A DNA stretch of 64,000 bases from Anaerobacillus sp. CMMVII. Lineage in GTDB: Bacteria; Bacillota; Bacilli; Bacillales; Anaerobacillaceae. Numbering within the stretch: position 1 is the stretch's first letter; the number at the start of each line of letters is the position of its first letter. A model generated the notes under the pieces. That model saw nothing but the letters and a program-made list of their open reading frames with translations, was not told where the DNA came from and did no database searches. Position numbers and translations under genes: made by a program. The DNA lies in contig NZ_JACEHK010000006.1 of NCBI RefSeq assembly GCF_025377685.1, positions 186,001 through 250,000 of the forward strand. Reading direction: 5' to 3'. Positions 1-9,046 of this stretch are shown here, piece by piece.

Positions 1-637
1 CATCGTCCTCTAGGGTTGGGGTATGTTCAGCTTCTGCATGGAATTTTACATAAAGTGCCAATAATTCTTTAATCGGATCAGCTTGTACCTGAGCCGCATC
101 ACCCCAGAGTTGATAAGCGACGATTAGTTTTCCAAATTGAGTTCCCCAATCTCCTAGATGGTTTACACTTACCGCTGTAAAACCACATTTTTCAACGATT
201 TTAGCCAGTGAATTCCCGATTACCGTTGATCGCAAGTGCCCCATCGAAAACGGTTTAGCGATATTAGGTGAAGAAAAGTCAATGACGATTGTTTTATCTT
301 TTCCAAACGTTAACGTCCCATAGTTTGATTCAGACCGAACGATCGTTTGTAGGGTCTCTTTACTAACAGTTTCTTTGTTTAGGAAACAGTTGACGTAAGG
401 ACCATCAGCAACGACCTTCTCAAAAAGTGGATGTTGTAGCTTTGAAGCTAATTCAGTAGCAATTACGGTCGGTGCCTTTCTTGCTAGTTTAGCAAGTGTA
501 AAACAGGGAAATGCTAGATCTCCTTGCTCTTCATACTTTGGTTTTTCAATTAGCTTCTGAGCCTCCTCAAGCTCCAACATGTCGTTTAAATGCGACGTTA
601 TTTCATTAGCAAAAATTTGTTTCAATTCCATCTCCAT
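1..637 (-). CDS. argS: Arginyl-tRNA synthetase, N-terminal part (cut by window edge)
   Basis: Charges tRNA-Arg with arginine in the cytosol. The reading frame runs off the left edge of the window, so only about 210 N-terminal residues are seen. They contain the ArgS N-terminal domain and the class I signature as FSSPNIAKPFSMGHLRST, the family form of HIGH. The first ATG is at 637. An in-frame ATG at 631 sits about six bases after AAGGGTG and may be the real start. The N-terminus is unlike the B. subtilis housekeeping ArgS as I remember it, so this may be the second, T-box-controlled form. The T-box leader directly upstream supports the assignment. Confidence 0.93.
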   Translation of the reverse strand, partial: MEMELKQIFANEITSHLNDMLELEEAQKLIEKPKYEEQGDLAFPCFTLAKLARKAPTVIATELASKLQHPLFEKVVADGPYVNCFLNKETVSKETLQTIVRSESNYGTLTFGKDKTIVIDFSSPNIAKPFSMGHLRSTVIGNSLAKIVEKCGFTAVSVNHLGDWGTQFGKLIVAYQLWGDAAQVQADPIKELLALYVKFHAEAEHTPTLEDD

Positions 638-762
638 CACCCTTCATTTTTTATCGTTTCTTTAACAACAGATCCGCGAACAGTTTAGCTTTATGAACAA
701 AAATTCCTTATTTCTGCGCACTTCAAACGTATTTCTTACTTCCCTTCAGAAAACAGCGTAAA

Positions 763-996
763 CAAAAAAATCCCGCCTCTATCATTAGAGACGAGATTAC
801 CCGCGGTACCACTCTTATTGTTCAAACTGAACCTTCTTGAATAACTGATAACGGGTTTCCCCGACTACACCCTACTTATGTTCAGGCTGCTTCTCAGAAG
901 TGCGCTTCATTATGCAATGTCTATTAGGCTTCCACCATCCCTAACTCGCTTCAAGCATTTACAAAATTACTCTCTTCTTCATAGAATTTTGATATT
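763..996 (-). promoter_or_regulatory. T-box leader with terminator, upstream of argS
   Basis: Transcribed toward argS. The T-box core GTGGTACCGCGGG lies at about 802-814 on the minus strand. It is followed by a 12-bp G-U-containing hairpin (stem arms about 769-780 and 785-796) and a run of seven T at 763-769, a classical intrinsic terminator. A GGTGG-type stem I element lies near 930. In this family uncharged tRNA pairs with the specifier and with the T-box bulge and stabilises the antiterminator, so argS is read when charged tRNA-Arg is scarce. I could not fix the specifier codon with certainty; a CGC near 900 is a candidate. Confidence 0.9.
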
Positions 997-1002
997 TTTG
1001 AC

Positions 1003-1031
1003 ATTATATATAAAAATCCATGAAAAATCAA
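1003..1031 (-). promoter_or_regulatory. Sigma-A promoter of the argS T-box leader
   Basis: On the minus strand: -35 TTGATT (1026-1031), a 17-bp spacer, and a perfect -10 TATAAT (1003-1008). It starts transcription near 996, at the beginning of the T-box leader. It overlaps nothing but the end of the upstream gene's 3' flank. Confidence 0.8.
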
Positions 1032-1035
1032 CTGT

Positions 1036-2022
1036 TTACTGACGTTTTGGAGCATGTGGTGGAGTTTCTAACCAATTTTTATCGATTAATAATTCGACAC
1101 CATCATCTGAATAGGATCCTACCTCAGCTGCTAGGCGGGTAAAGTGCATCGCAACATCTCTCCTTGCTGACGTAGAAACGGCCACACCATAATTATTAAT
1201 CCCTTGGCCGTTTAATAAGGCGATAAAACTTAACATTAATTTTTCAGAGAACGGTGAAATTGTAGAGGACGTAATCCCATAATTCCATGTCGATGGAACA
1301 GGAATTTCTTCCGCCTTTAATACATTAGAAAGAACCTCAATATGTTTGATAGCAACTTCTTTCCCTCTAATAAAGTAATCTTGAATGTCTTTGCTTTCGG
1401 TTACTTGAATGAAACTAGTTATTAGACTTAAACCAATGGAATTTGTAATAATATTATAAAATGTACTTGCGATCTCCACACCTGTGAGAGGACGTTTGTC
1501 ACCAAACCAACCATTAAGAAAACTTTCTTTTTCTACAAATTCTACCTCTGTAGGTGCAGGAATGTACGGGGCTCTAACCCATAGACCTTTCTCTAATAAA
1601 AGCCTTCTTGCATCATTGAGCAATTGTAATGATTCAGATGTATACTCCTGAAAAAAATCAAATACATCTTCTCTAGCGATCGTGTTGATTGCAATTGATC
1701 CGTAGTTTAAATTCCCCTTTGAAACAAACCATTGGAAAAACAAGATGAATGTATCATTATAGAGCTTTTCTTGGGTTTCTTTTACATCGTTTTCTGAAAA
1801 TCCAAGTGGGATCGGTATTTGCTCTCGTTTGAAAATCTCTTCAATTCTTTTACGATACTTTTGACTAGTGTTTAGATTTAAGGTATTTATTTTTGCAATG
1901 AGCTCATCTTCAACAGTCGATTGAAAATAAGTTAACATACAAATATTCATACATTGTGCCTGATATGTATTCCATAAATAGCCGATCTCTGAAGCGGTTA
2001 AGTCAATTGCACTTGAATTCAT
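1036..2022 (-). CDS. DUF3231 family protein
   Basis: About 328 residues made of two similar halves of roughly 160 residues each, the tandem arrangement typical of DUF3231 proteins of Bacillaceae. The halves share patterns such as IPxPxxF/W, INxYGxAxxTxAR/xR and a C-terminal LL(I/L)xKxWL-like motif. Helical and soluble; no signal peptide. Function is unknown; the fold is thought to be ferritin-like. The ATG at 2022 is chosen because AGAGGTG lies eight bases before it; a longer frame to 2055 lacks a good site. Monocistronic. Confidence 0.8.
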   Translation of the reverse strand: MNSSAIDLTASEIGYLWNTYQAQCMNICMLTYFQSTVEDELIAKINTLNLNTSQKYRKRIEEIFKREQIPIPLGFSENDVKETQEKLYNDTFILFFQWFVSKGNLNYGSIAINTIAREDVFDFFQEYTSESLQLLNDARRLLLEKGLWVRAPYIPAPTEVEFVEKESFLNGWFGDKRPLTGVEIASTFYNIITNSIGLSLITSFIQVTESKDIQDYFIRGKEVAIKHIEVLSNVLKAEEIPVPSTWNYGITSSTISPFSEKLMLSFIALLNGQGINNYGVAVSTSARRDVAMHFTRLAAEVGSYSDDGVELLIDKNWLETPPHAPKRQ

Positions 2023-2187
2023 TATCGTATCACCTCTATACATATTCTTGTTCACAAGGTTATTATTTCCTTATGTCCATTTAATATGTTGCCTGAGTAT
2101 TATCATGGGACGCGCACAAAAATCACTACTTCTTAGTATCTTAATAAACAATGATCAAATAAATAGAAAAAGTAAGTGGTGTGTCAA

Positions 2188-3072
2188 ATGGGCTATCTTT
2201 TGGTATTACTATCTGCCATTTGTTTTTCGATTACAAATATTATTTTGAAAAAAGGAATGGCACATTCCCGTGATAATGGGGTCTGGATTGTTACTTTTAT
2301 TAATGTTGTCATTCTAGGAATGATTTTTGGCTTTTCTCTAATTCTTGTAGAAAAGGATATACCTATTCATTCAACCGGACTACTTTTATTTGCAATTTCT
2401 GGTGTTTTTATCAGTGTTTTTGGAAGAGGACTTTTATATTTAGGTATTCGTCAAATTGGTTCAGCAAAAGCTGTGGCAATTAAGAACTCTGCGCCAATTT
2501 TCACGCTCGTTTTTGCGTTCTTTGTTATTAAAGAGAAAGTGAGTTTCTGGCCAATGGTTGGAATAGCACTCATTTTCATAGGCTTATTTCTTTTAGGTGT
2601 TGAATATTTTCGAGAAGAAGCCAAAACCACCAACAAATATGGCTATTGGATTGCCTTATGTTCAGCACTTGGCTTCGGCTTAGGGCAAGGGATTTCTAAG
2701 CAAGCCACACTTTACCTAAATAGTCCCATATTGGGGGTGTTTGTGGCTACCTTAACTGCTTTTGTTGTTCTGTCTATCCTTGAAGCCTCTAAGGGGAACT
2801 TTGTTAAATTGGTAAAAACTTCTTTTTTGCAAATAAACAAATACTACCTTGGAGCAGGACTATTAACCAGTTTTGCTTTGCTCTTCTTTTATTCTTCACT
2901 TTCTTATATTCATGTCAGTTATGCAGTAGCGGTTCTAGCAGTTGACCCTGTGTTCACGGTTATTCTAGGCAAATATTATCTTAAGAAGGAAGAACGAATT
3001 ACGGGGTTAATCTATGTTGTGGTCCTATTAATCTTCTTAGGAGCCGGACTGATCTCCTTATTTGGAACATAA
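2188..3072 (+). CDS. EamA/DMT superfamily transporter
   Basis: Inner-membrane protein of about 294 residues with ten predicted membrane helices in two EamA repeats (about residues 3-140 and 150-290), the usual length and layout for the drug/metabolite transporter superfamily. The substrate cannot be told from sequence; relatives export amino acids, nucleosides or metabolites. The ATG at 2188 follows AAGTGGTG. A GTG four codons earlier is less likely. It is convergent with the next gene and ends at a shared hairpin terminator. Confidence 0.85.
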   Translation: MGYLLVLLSAICFSITNIILKKGMAHSRDNGVWIVTFINVVILGMIFGFSLILVEKDIPIHSTGLLLFAISGVFISVFGRGLLYLGIRQIGSAKAVAIKNSAPIFTLVFAFFVIKEKVSFWPMVGIALIFIGLFLLGVEYFREEAKTTNKYGYWIALCSALGFGLGQGISKQATLYLNSPILGVFVATLTAFVVLSILEASKGNFVKLVKTSFLQINKYYLGAGLLTSFALLFFYSSLSYIHVSYAVAVLAVDPVFTVILGKYYLKKEERITGLIYVVVLLIFLGAGLISLFGT

Positions 3073-3088
3073 CGTAAATAACGTTAAA

Positions 3089-3117
3089 AAGAACTACTGT
3101 ATTCTACAGTAGTTCTT
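3089..3117. terminator. Bidirectional terminator between EamA and ThuA-like genes
   Basis: Perfect 13-bp stem (AAGAACTACTGTA and its complement) with a 3-base loop, lying between two convergent genes. Confidence 0.75.
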
Positions 3118-3129
3118 ACTCGTTAATTG

Positions 3130-3783
3130 TTAGATTAACTTGCAACTCCATGCCATTAACTTGGCTAATAAGCGATTTAAGTTCGGGTCAAGAAGAACTT
3201 CCTCTAAATGAGCAGGAGTAAGGCAAACCACTCGCCCCTCTCCAAATTCATGGTTCCAACCAGCGATTGATGTTCCGTCAACTGATACTGATCTTAGAAA
3301 AACATTTGTCTCTTCTTCCTGACAATGAACAAAGTAATGTTCATCAACAATCTCAAAATGGTCAAGATCACTTAAATAATCTTGTATAGGATCAACAACG
3401 TATTTTACACGCTGAAGTTCTTTAGGATGATATTTAAAGTAACCGCGAGTCATCAGTGAGTATTCCTCAAGATCTTGATAGGAGGACAACCCTGAATGCC
3501 ACGAAATCCAACCACCACCAGATTCTACATAGTCGCATATTTTCCGCTCAACATAATTACTCATCCATGTATGAACTTTGGCATCTTGAGGGTTAAGCCT
3601 GTTTTCTTTAAATAGGATGACAGCATCTGGGTTCGTTTCTAGACCTTCAGTTAAATGATCTACATTGATATACTCGACGGAGATGTTATTCGCATATTCC
3701 TTTATTGTTTTTTCAAGAGATTTTAGAGCATGCTCTCCGGTATGGTAATAATCTCCCAAAATTGCTAAAAATCGTTTTGGCAT
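3130..3783 (-). CDS. ThuA-like domain protein
   Basis: About 217 residues with the flavodoxin/class I amidotransferase-like ThuA fold: an N-terminal beta strand (KRFLAILGDYYH), a central SGGGWISWHSG segment, and a C-terminal GxGRVVCLTPAH segment. Family members act on carbohydrate derivatives such as trehalose-linked sugars, but the reaction is poorly defined. Start at 3783 follows a GGGGG tract; the GTG at 3795 is part of that ribosome site. It lies 12 bp after the SDR gene and is probably co-transcribed with it. Confidence 0.75.
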   Translation of the reverse strand: MPKRFLAILGDYYHTGEHALKSLEKTIKEYANNISVEYINVDHLTEGLETNPDAVILFKENRLNPQDAKVHTWMSNYVERKICDYVESGGGWISWHSGLSSYQDLEEYSLMTRGYFKYHPKELQRVKYVVDPIQDYLSDLDHFEIVDEHYFVHCQEEETNVFLRSVSVDGTSIAGWNHEFGEGRVVCLTPAHLEEVLLDPNLNRLLAKLMAWSCKLI

Positions 3784-3795
3784 GTTTTCCCCCAC

Positions 3796-4491
3796 TTAAA
3801 AGTCCATTCGCTGTCCTTGATAATCGATATACACAGCTTCATTTGGAATTTCGAGTTTTTGTTCGACAATGTCATAAATACCAACAGCTGATTCGAGCGG
3901 TTCTAATTGTGCATTTGTCCCACCCATATCTGTTTTCATCCAACCTGGATGAATGGAAAAGACACGAATGTTATCTTCTTTTAGGTTGTGACGAAGTTTC
4001 TCAGAAAACATATTGAGAGCAGCCTTAGACAAACCGTATGAATAATCGCCACTATAGGCATTAGTTAAACTGCCAGCATTTGACGAGATATTCACAATTG
4101 CTTGCTTTTGTCCAAGCTTTACTAAAGGAAGAAAACACTTAACGACACGGATCGGCCCTAACGTGTTAATGTCAAAGGATTTCATGCAAGCGTGAATATC
4201 TAAATCCTCTATCGATTGATCTCTTTCCTCTAAGACCGCTGCATTGTTAATTAATACATCTAGAGTAGTTCCGTGTTCGGCTAAAGCTTTCGCAGCCGTT
4301 GCTACAGAGTCCTCATTTGTTACTTCCAATTGGATGAGATGTAAGCGATCTTCGTATACATCCTTTAATTCTTTTAACGGTTTCTGATCTAAAGACCTTA
4401 CTCCGGCATATAGGGTATGACCTTTCTCTAAACCGAGCTTTACTAAAGTGTAACCAAGACCCCGATTTGCTCCTGTGACTAAAATGTTCAT
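3796..4491 (-). CDS. Short-chain dehydrogenase/reductase (SDR)
   Basis: NAD(P)-dependent oxidoreductase of about 231 residues, unknown substrate. The cofactor motif TGANRGLG is at residues 6-13, NNAA follows about residue 85, and the catalytic Ser and YSYGLSK (YxxxK) lie near residues 138-156. This is the classical SDR order, similar to small C-factor-like (CsgA) SDRs. The start at 4491 follows GGAGGT at a 5-base spacing. First gene of a two-gene unit with the ThuA-like gene. Confidence 0.85.
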   Translation of the reverse strand: MNILVTGANRGLGYTLVKLGLEKGHTLYAGVRSLDQKPLKELKDVYEDRLHLIQLEVTNEDSVATAAKALAEHGTTLDVLINNAAVLEERDQSIEDLDIHACMKSFDINTLGPIRVVKCFLPLVKLGQKQAIVNISSNAGSLTNAYSGDYSYGLSKAALNMFSEKLRHNLKEDNIRVFSIHPGWMKTDMGGTNAQLEPLESAVGIYDIVEQKLEIPNEAVYIDYQGQRMDF

Positions 4492-4549
4492 AGGTAACCT
4501 CCAATTTTTAATGTGCGGCTTGAACATACTCTACTACAGTTCAGTACAA

Positions 4550-4584
4550 GTAAAGAGTAGACTCCTATTAAGTCTACTCTTTAC
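4550..4584. terminator. Hairpin between Dabb and SDR genes
   Basis: Perfect 14-bp stem (GTAAAGAGTAGACT and complement) around a 7-base loop, 3' of the Dabb gene on the minus strand. Confidence 0.7.
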
Positions 4585-4597
4585 CAATTATTATTCA

Positions 4598-4891
4598 TTA
4601 AATTTCAAAATCCACACCAATGCTATCTACTCTACCTACTTCTTTTATGTAAGCTGCAACCGCTTGGTGCTCAGCATTAGCTACATAAGCTTCTAATGCG
4701 GCTTGGTCTTCGAAACGAACCATTAGTACAACTTGGAATTCTTTGTTTCGCTCAGCAATGTTAAGACCTGCTTGAAGATCAATTATGCCTGTTAGGGTAT
4801 TCTTTAATGCTTTAAAACGGTTAACAACCTCCTGCAATTGTTCAAGAGTTGTAGTTTCTGAAAATTTCACAAGTACTGTACGTTGAATCAT
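4598..4891 (-). CDS. Dabb family (stress-responsive alpha/beta barrel) protein
   Basis: 97-residue single-domain protein of the dimeric alpha/beta-barrel (Dabb) family: an N-terminal strand IQRTVLVKFS, a helix, a middle strand FQVVLMVRFED, then AxHQAVAAYIKEVG, the typical H-x-x-x-x-Y/F pattern. Relatives are small cytosolic proteins, some monooxygenase-like; the function here is unknown. GAGGAC lies six bases before the ATG. Confidence 0.8.
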   Translation of the reverse strand: MIQRTVLVKFSETTTLEQLQEVVNRFKALKNTLTGIIDLQAGLNIAERNKEFQVVLMVRFEDQAALEAYVANAEHQAVAAYIKEVGRVDSIGVDFEI

Positions 4892-4994
4892 TTGATGTCC
4901 TCATTTCTTTCTGCTTTTGTTTAGTGTATTCTAGTATGTTGTTTAAAAGCAATTTATTTGCTTGTAATACGGGGCTGCGATTGTGTTTAAAAAC

Positions 4995-5555
4995 CTATGA
5001 CTTCCTAACAAAAATTGTTTGACGTCCTTCTTGTTCATGTTCCTCATAAAAGAGAACTTGCCAATCGCCGAATTCAGAAAGTAACTCTTTAGATCGTAAT
5101 TTAAACTGGTCAGACACAGTTTGCCTATCTTTTTGTGGAGACATATAAAAGGTTTCCATGAATAAGTAACCATCTTCCTTAATGGATGACTTCAGATAAG
5201 GGAAAATCGTTCGGTCAAGGTAATATGTAATCACTATTAGATCTAATGAATTCTCTTTTACATTCAGGTTATGCCAGTCTGATAAGTCACAGAGTTTTGC
5301 TTCAACAAAGAGCTGTTCTTTCTCAGCCTGTTCTTTCACATAGTTAATAGCTACGTCAGAGATATCGACAGCTTGAACTTGATAGCCTAACGTTGCAAGC
5401 CATAAACTATTAACACCTAGACCGCAGGCCAAATCAAGTGCAGTTCCTCCTTGAAGGTAGTTGCTCTGTGCAGTTAATCTTACATTTGGAGCTTTTTGCT
5501 CAAAATCATTTAAGCGATTTTTGTATTTACTATTCCATTTATTTCTTGGATCCAA
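4995..5555 (-). CDS. Class I SAM-dependent methyltransferase
   Basis: 186 residues with the Rossmann methyltransferase core: motif I LDLACGLGVNSLWLA (about residues 40-54), acidic motif II QAVDIS, and motif post-I CDLSDW. It resembles TehB/UbiE-like small methyltransferases; the substrate is unknown. The start is TTG at 5555 with GGGGG eight bases upstream; no ATG fits. Confidence 0.8.
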   Translation of the reverse strand: MDPRNKWNSKYKNRLNDFEQKAPNVRLTAQSNYLQGGTALDLACGLGVNSLWLATLGYQVQAVDISDVAINYVKEQAEKEQLFVEAKLCDLSDWHNLNVKENSLDLIVITYYLDRTIFPYLKSSIKEDGYLFMETFYMSPQKDRQTVSDQFKLRSKELLSEFGDWQVLFYEEHEQEGRQTIFVRKS

Positions 5556-5579
5556 GATAAGGCCCCCACTTCTGTTCGT

Positions 5580-6656
5580 TTAAATCAGATCGATCACACA
5601 GCGTTTTTCATTAGATTCTCTAACCGCATCAAGGACCTGTTGGACGCGATAACCTGCTTCAAACGTTGCAACATAAGGATTAGTTTGCTGATTAACGACC
5701 ACATGATAAATTGCATCTAGTGATCGATAAAACGCATTGTAATAACGGCCTGAGATATCGCTCATCTGTTCAGGAATAACCAAGTCCTGAAGTAATTCTA
5801 CCTCTTCTAATGGCTTATTGCCAATTCCGACAAGCACTTTGTTATCTGCGCTCATCACGAGACTACCTTCTGTTCCGAAGATTTCAAGTTGCCAGCTTTG
5901 GCTATGTCGGGTTGTGCTTGTAAGACCAAGGGAGAACGTTGTCCCGCCTACGAAAGAGCCAAAGGTTTGAAACGAATCATCAGCTGTCCGAATTTCTGTT
6001 TCTCCTAGTGCATCGACAAACTCAGGTATATGGGTCGCTAATTGGCCACTTACTGATCTTATTTGATCATCAACCCACCAGGTAAGCGAATCAAACATAT
6101 GCGAACCAATTGCGCCCAGCATTCCACCCGCTTGATCTTTTTGACCCAGCCAGCCTCTTTTGCTACTGACTGCACGCTCGTAGCCAGGAAAACTAGTTGT
6201 ATAGTTCACATGAAGCAGTTTTCCTAGTTGTCCGCTAGAGACAACTTCTTTTATTTTTTGTCTAGCTGGTAAAAAACGAAATTCAAAATTAATGAAACCT
6301 AACTTCTGCGCGTTATCTCTAGCTTGGATCATCTCCAATGCTTCATTGGTATTTGAAGCAAAAGGCTTTTCACATAGGACATGAAGCCCAAGGTTATATG
6401 CTTTAAGTACCATTTCATGATGTAACAATGGTGCTGAAGCGATCGAAACTAAGTCTAGATCTTCTTTTTCAAGCATCTCTTCCCAGTTTCCATAGATTTG
6501 GTTTATTCCAGTTTCCTCTTGCAGCTCTTTGACTCTCCCTCTCCCTACACTTGCTAAGGAAACCACTTCAAACCCTTGATGAGAGGCAAAGGTAGGTGCA
6601 TGTACCTTTGCACCAAAGCCACCGCCAATAATGCCAACTCGAATTTTTTCTTTCAT
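5580..6656 (-). CDS. Gfo/Idh/MocA family oxidoreductase
   Basis: 358-residue NAD(P)-dependent sugar-type oxidoreductase. N-terminal Rossmann domain with GIIGGGFGAKVH (about residues 8-19), then the family EKPFA motif (residues about 95-99), followed by the C-terminal alpha/beta domain containing GSHMFD and a basic dimerisation sheet. The substrate (a cyclitol or sugar) cannot be read. Good ribosome site AGGAG before the ATG. It lies 24 bp upstream of the methyltransferase on the same strand, so the two are probably co-transcribed. Confidence 0.87.
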   Translation of the reverse strand: MKEKIRVGIIGGGFGAKVHAPTFASHQGFEVVSLASVGRGRVKELQEETGINQIYGNWEEMLEKEDLDLVSIASAPLLHHEMVLKAYNLGLHVLCEKPFASNTNEALEMIQARDNAQKLGFINFEFRFLPARQKIKEVVSSGQLGKLLHVNYTTSFPGYERAVSSKRGWLGQKDQAGGMLGAIGSHMFDSLTWWVDDQIRSVSGQLATHIPEFVDALGETEIRTADDSFQTFGSFVGGTTFSLGLTSTTRHSQSWQLEIFGTEGSLVMSADNKVLVGIGNKPLEEVELLQDLVIPEQMSDISGRYYNAFYRSLDAIYHVVVNQQTNPYVATFEAGYRVQQVLDAVRESNEKRCVIDLI

Positions 6657-6699
6657 TAAAATTTCTCCTTTTTGACCTTATTTTTATGGTTTTATATTA

Positions 6700-6785
6700 A
6701 CTTTAATGAATTTCATAATTCATTATTTCCGCTATTAAGTTCTATATGTTGCTTGATTAAGGAGATTATGAAATTCACTCATTTA
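6700..6785. repeat. Dispersed repeat, family B, copy 1
   Basis: An imperfect inverted repeat: ATGAATTTCATAATT on the left and GATTATGAAATTCACTCA on the right, around an AT-rich core with CGCTATTAAG. Related copies are at about 52,890-52,945 and 61,330-61,425. It reaches the 3' end of pepF. Confidence 0.5.
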
Positions 6786-8583
6786 AAAAACTATTCTCTA
6801 ATTCATCGACTAATGAACCAACATAGGCTACCGCCTTTCGAATTGGCTCAGGGTTAGACATGTCTACACCTGCCATATTCATTAACTCAAGTGGACTTTT
6901 CGTACCTCCTGCTTTAAGCACTTCAATCCACCTCTTTGCCGCAGGTTGGCCTTCTTCCTGTATCATCTGTGCAACAGCAGTAGAGGCGGTTAAACCAGCG
7001 GCATACGTGTATGAATATAAACCCATATAGTAATGAGGTTGACGCATCCAAGTAAGGCGGGCACCTTCGTCAATTTCGACACTGTCACCCCAGAATTCAC
7101 CTAATACCTCGCCTTTTAAATCAGAAAGTGTATTCGCGGTAATCGGCTTACCTGCTTCAGCATGGCGATAAACTCTTCTTTGCATTTCTGCTTCCAAAAG
7201 ATGAGTGACAAAGTTGTGATAATAAGTTCCTAAGACTTGGACAATTACAGCCCGTTTCATCTGTTGATTTGTTGACTTACTCAAAATGGAGTGACTCAAC
7301 AACATTTCGTTTAACGTTGAAGGTGCTTCAATAAAATACTTTGATGGTCTTGTATTATGAATGCGTTGATAACGATTTGCAAGATAAAAATGCCCCGCAT
7401 GACCGAGCTCATGCGCAAGTGTGAAAGCAGAACGCATCTTGCCTGACCAAGTCATTAATATGTATGGGTGTACCCCGTAAGGACTCGAACAAAATGCCCC
7501 ACTACGTTTTCCAATAGTGTCGGCATAATCAACCCATCGTTCATTTATTGCGGCATGCATTCCTTCCATATACTCTGGTCCCATGATTTCTAAAGCTTCG
7601 AGTACCATTTTCGACGCTTCCTCATACGTAACTGGAGGACTATCCTCTGTATCAATTGGTGCTTTTAAATCACATACCAACATTTTATCTAAGCCTAACA
7701 CGCGTTTTTTTAAGTTTGCGAGTCGTCTCATATGAGGCGCTAATTCGGTTTGAATGATATCCAAAATATTTGTATGCATTTCAGTTGTTACTTGTTGGGG
7801 CTGTAAAAGCATATCTTCAACAGAGTTGTAGTTTCGTAGTCGTGAGATGACCACTTGTTTTTTCACTTCAGTAGCATAAGCTGCCGCAAACGTATTTTTA
7901 TATTGAGTAAGTGTTTTAGTAAATGACTCATAAGCCTTTCTTCGCTCATTTGTGTTAGCAGTTTGCTCGTAGCGTGTTTCATATAAGGCAAAAGAAACCG
8001 GAAGTTCTTCTCCACTTTCATTCGTAATTGGTTCAAACTCCATGTCTGCTGTTTTACTTCTAGAGTAAATCATGAACGGGCTTTCTAACACTTCTCCTAA
8101 TGAGGCTAGTACAGTTTCTGTTTCTGAATTCAGTTGATGTTTTCTTAAATCTTGCAACTCTTCTAAGCTTTTTCGATAGGTTTCAAGCTCTTCTTCCGCA
8201 TTTAAATAGTCATCAATCGTTCCTTCAGGTAATGCTAATATTTCAGAATTAATAAAAGAAACAGATGCGTTAATTTCTGCAATAATCGCAGACATTTTAC
8301 TTAAGTTCGCTTGAAAAAGTGGGTTTTTTCCGTCTTCTGATGAAAGAAGGTAAGCATATGTACTAACACGTACCATCTGCATTTGTAGGTTTTCATAGGC
8401 TTGTAGACAAGCGAGTAAATATTCTGCCCCCTCTGCGAAAAGGTCTTTATATTTCGTTACTGTTTCTACTTCTTTACTTAATTCAGATAAATCCTCTTCC
8501 CAAGCTTTTTGCGTTGAAAAAAGATCCGTCAAATCCCATGTTTGTTCAATTGGTACATCACTACGAGTATAGCGTTTTGACAT
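6775..8583 (-). CDS. pepF: Oligoendopeptidase F (M3 family zinc metallopeptidase)
   Basis: Cytosolic peptidase of 602 residues, the full family length, that cuts oligopeptides of roughly 7-17 residues. The zinc site HELGHAGH (HExxH) is at about residues 391-398 with the downstream glutamate in IEAPSTLNEML. The N-terminal helical half (PepF/M3 N domain) is complete. No signal peptide. The ATG at 8583 follows GAGGAGATGAAGAA. In B. subtilis PepF overproduction affects sporulation through oligopeptide turnover; no link to neighbours is seen here. Confidence 0.93.
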   Translation of the reverse strand: MSKRYTRSDVPIEQTWDLTDLFSTQKAWEEDLSELSKEVETVTKYKDLFAEGAEYLLACLQAYENLQMQMVRVSTYAYLLSSEDGKNPLFQANLSKMSAIIAEINASVSFINSEILALPEGTIDDYLNAEEELETYRKSLEELQDLRKHQLNSETETVLASLGEVLESPFMIYSRSKTADMEFEPITNESGEELPVSFALYETRYEQTANTNERRKAYESFTKTLTQYKNTFAAAYATEVKKQVVISRLRNYNSVEDMLLQPQQVTTEMHTNILDIIQTELAPHMRRLANLKKRVLGLDKMLVCDLKAPIDTEDSPPVTYEEASKMVLEALEIMGPEYMEGMHAAINERWVDYADTIGKRSGAFCSSPYGVHPYILMTWSGKMRSAFTLAHELGHAGHFYLANRYQRIHNTRPSKYFIEAPSTLNEMLLSHSILSKSTNQQMKRAVIVQVLGTYYHNFVTHLLEAEMQRRVYRHAEAGKPITANTLSDLKGEVLGEFWGDSVEIDEGARLTWMRQPHYYMGLYSYTYAAGLTASTAVAQMIQEEGQPAAKRWIEVLKAGGTKSPLELMNMAGVDMSNPEPIRKAVAYVGSLVDELENSFLNE

Positions 8584-8744
8584 TTCTTCATCTCCTCGTG
8601 CTAGATTATCTATGTATTTCGAAAACCGAAACTATTTTCATTATACCTAATCTTTAGGATCAATGAAAGCAATGTCTTATATTTAGGTAAACAACAAAGT
8701 GTTTCTAATTCGGAACTCACTTTGCGAACAAAACATAAATAAAA

Positions 8745-8765
8745 AATGGCTCTTTTTGAGCCATT
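8745..8765. terminator. Terminator after the small secreted protein gene
   Basis: Stem AATGGCTC/GAGCCATT with a 5-base loop, followed on the minus strand by a T-rich tract. Confidence 0.75.
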
Positions 8766-8788
8766 CTAATCTTTCTGGTATTATCCCT

Positions 8789-9046
8789 TTATTTTTCCAT
8801 CATACACTGATCGTGCTTCATAAAGTTCTTACTAGGTGCAGCACCAACTGTTCCATGATGGTCAACATACATTTCTTTGACTTGGGCAACCGTCATGTTT
8901 TCATGTTTAGCTAGTTTTTGTCCAAAATTGAATGTGCCATACGCATTTCCATTTTGGCTATCTTGTTCCATTGCCATGCCATTTCCTGCGCCAAATACAA
9001 CTACTGCCGCTGTTACTCCTGCTATAACCATTGCTTTAACTTTCAT
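8789..9046 (-). CDS. Small secreted protein of unknown function
   Basis: 85 residues. The N-terminus MKVKAMVIAGVTAAVVVFGAGNGMA is a signal peptide that could be cut after AMA (about residue 26). The mature part is about 60 residues, with FNFGQKLAKHENMTVAQVKEMY, a His-rich DHHG and an MKHDQCMM tail with one cysteine. Similar small exported proteins occur in Bacillaceae without known function. GAGGAGCTGATAGCA precedes the ATG. It has its own terminator, so it is probably monocistronic. Confidence 0.7.
   Translation of the reverse strand: MKVKAMVIAGVTAAVVVFGAGNGMAMEQDSQNGNAYGTFNFGQKLAKHENMTVAQVKEMYVDHHGTVGAAPSKNFMKHDQCMMEK

Noticed and set aside
2048-2248. 66-codon plus-strand frame upstream of the EamA gene
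   Set aside because: It overlaps the EamA start in another frame and has no family features or good ribosome site.
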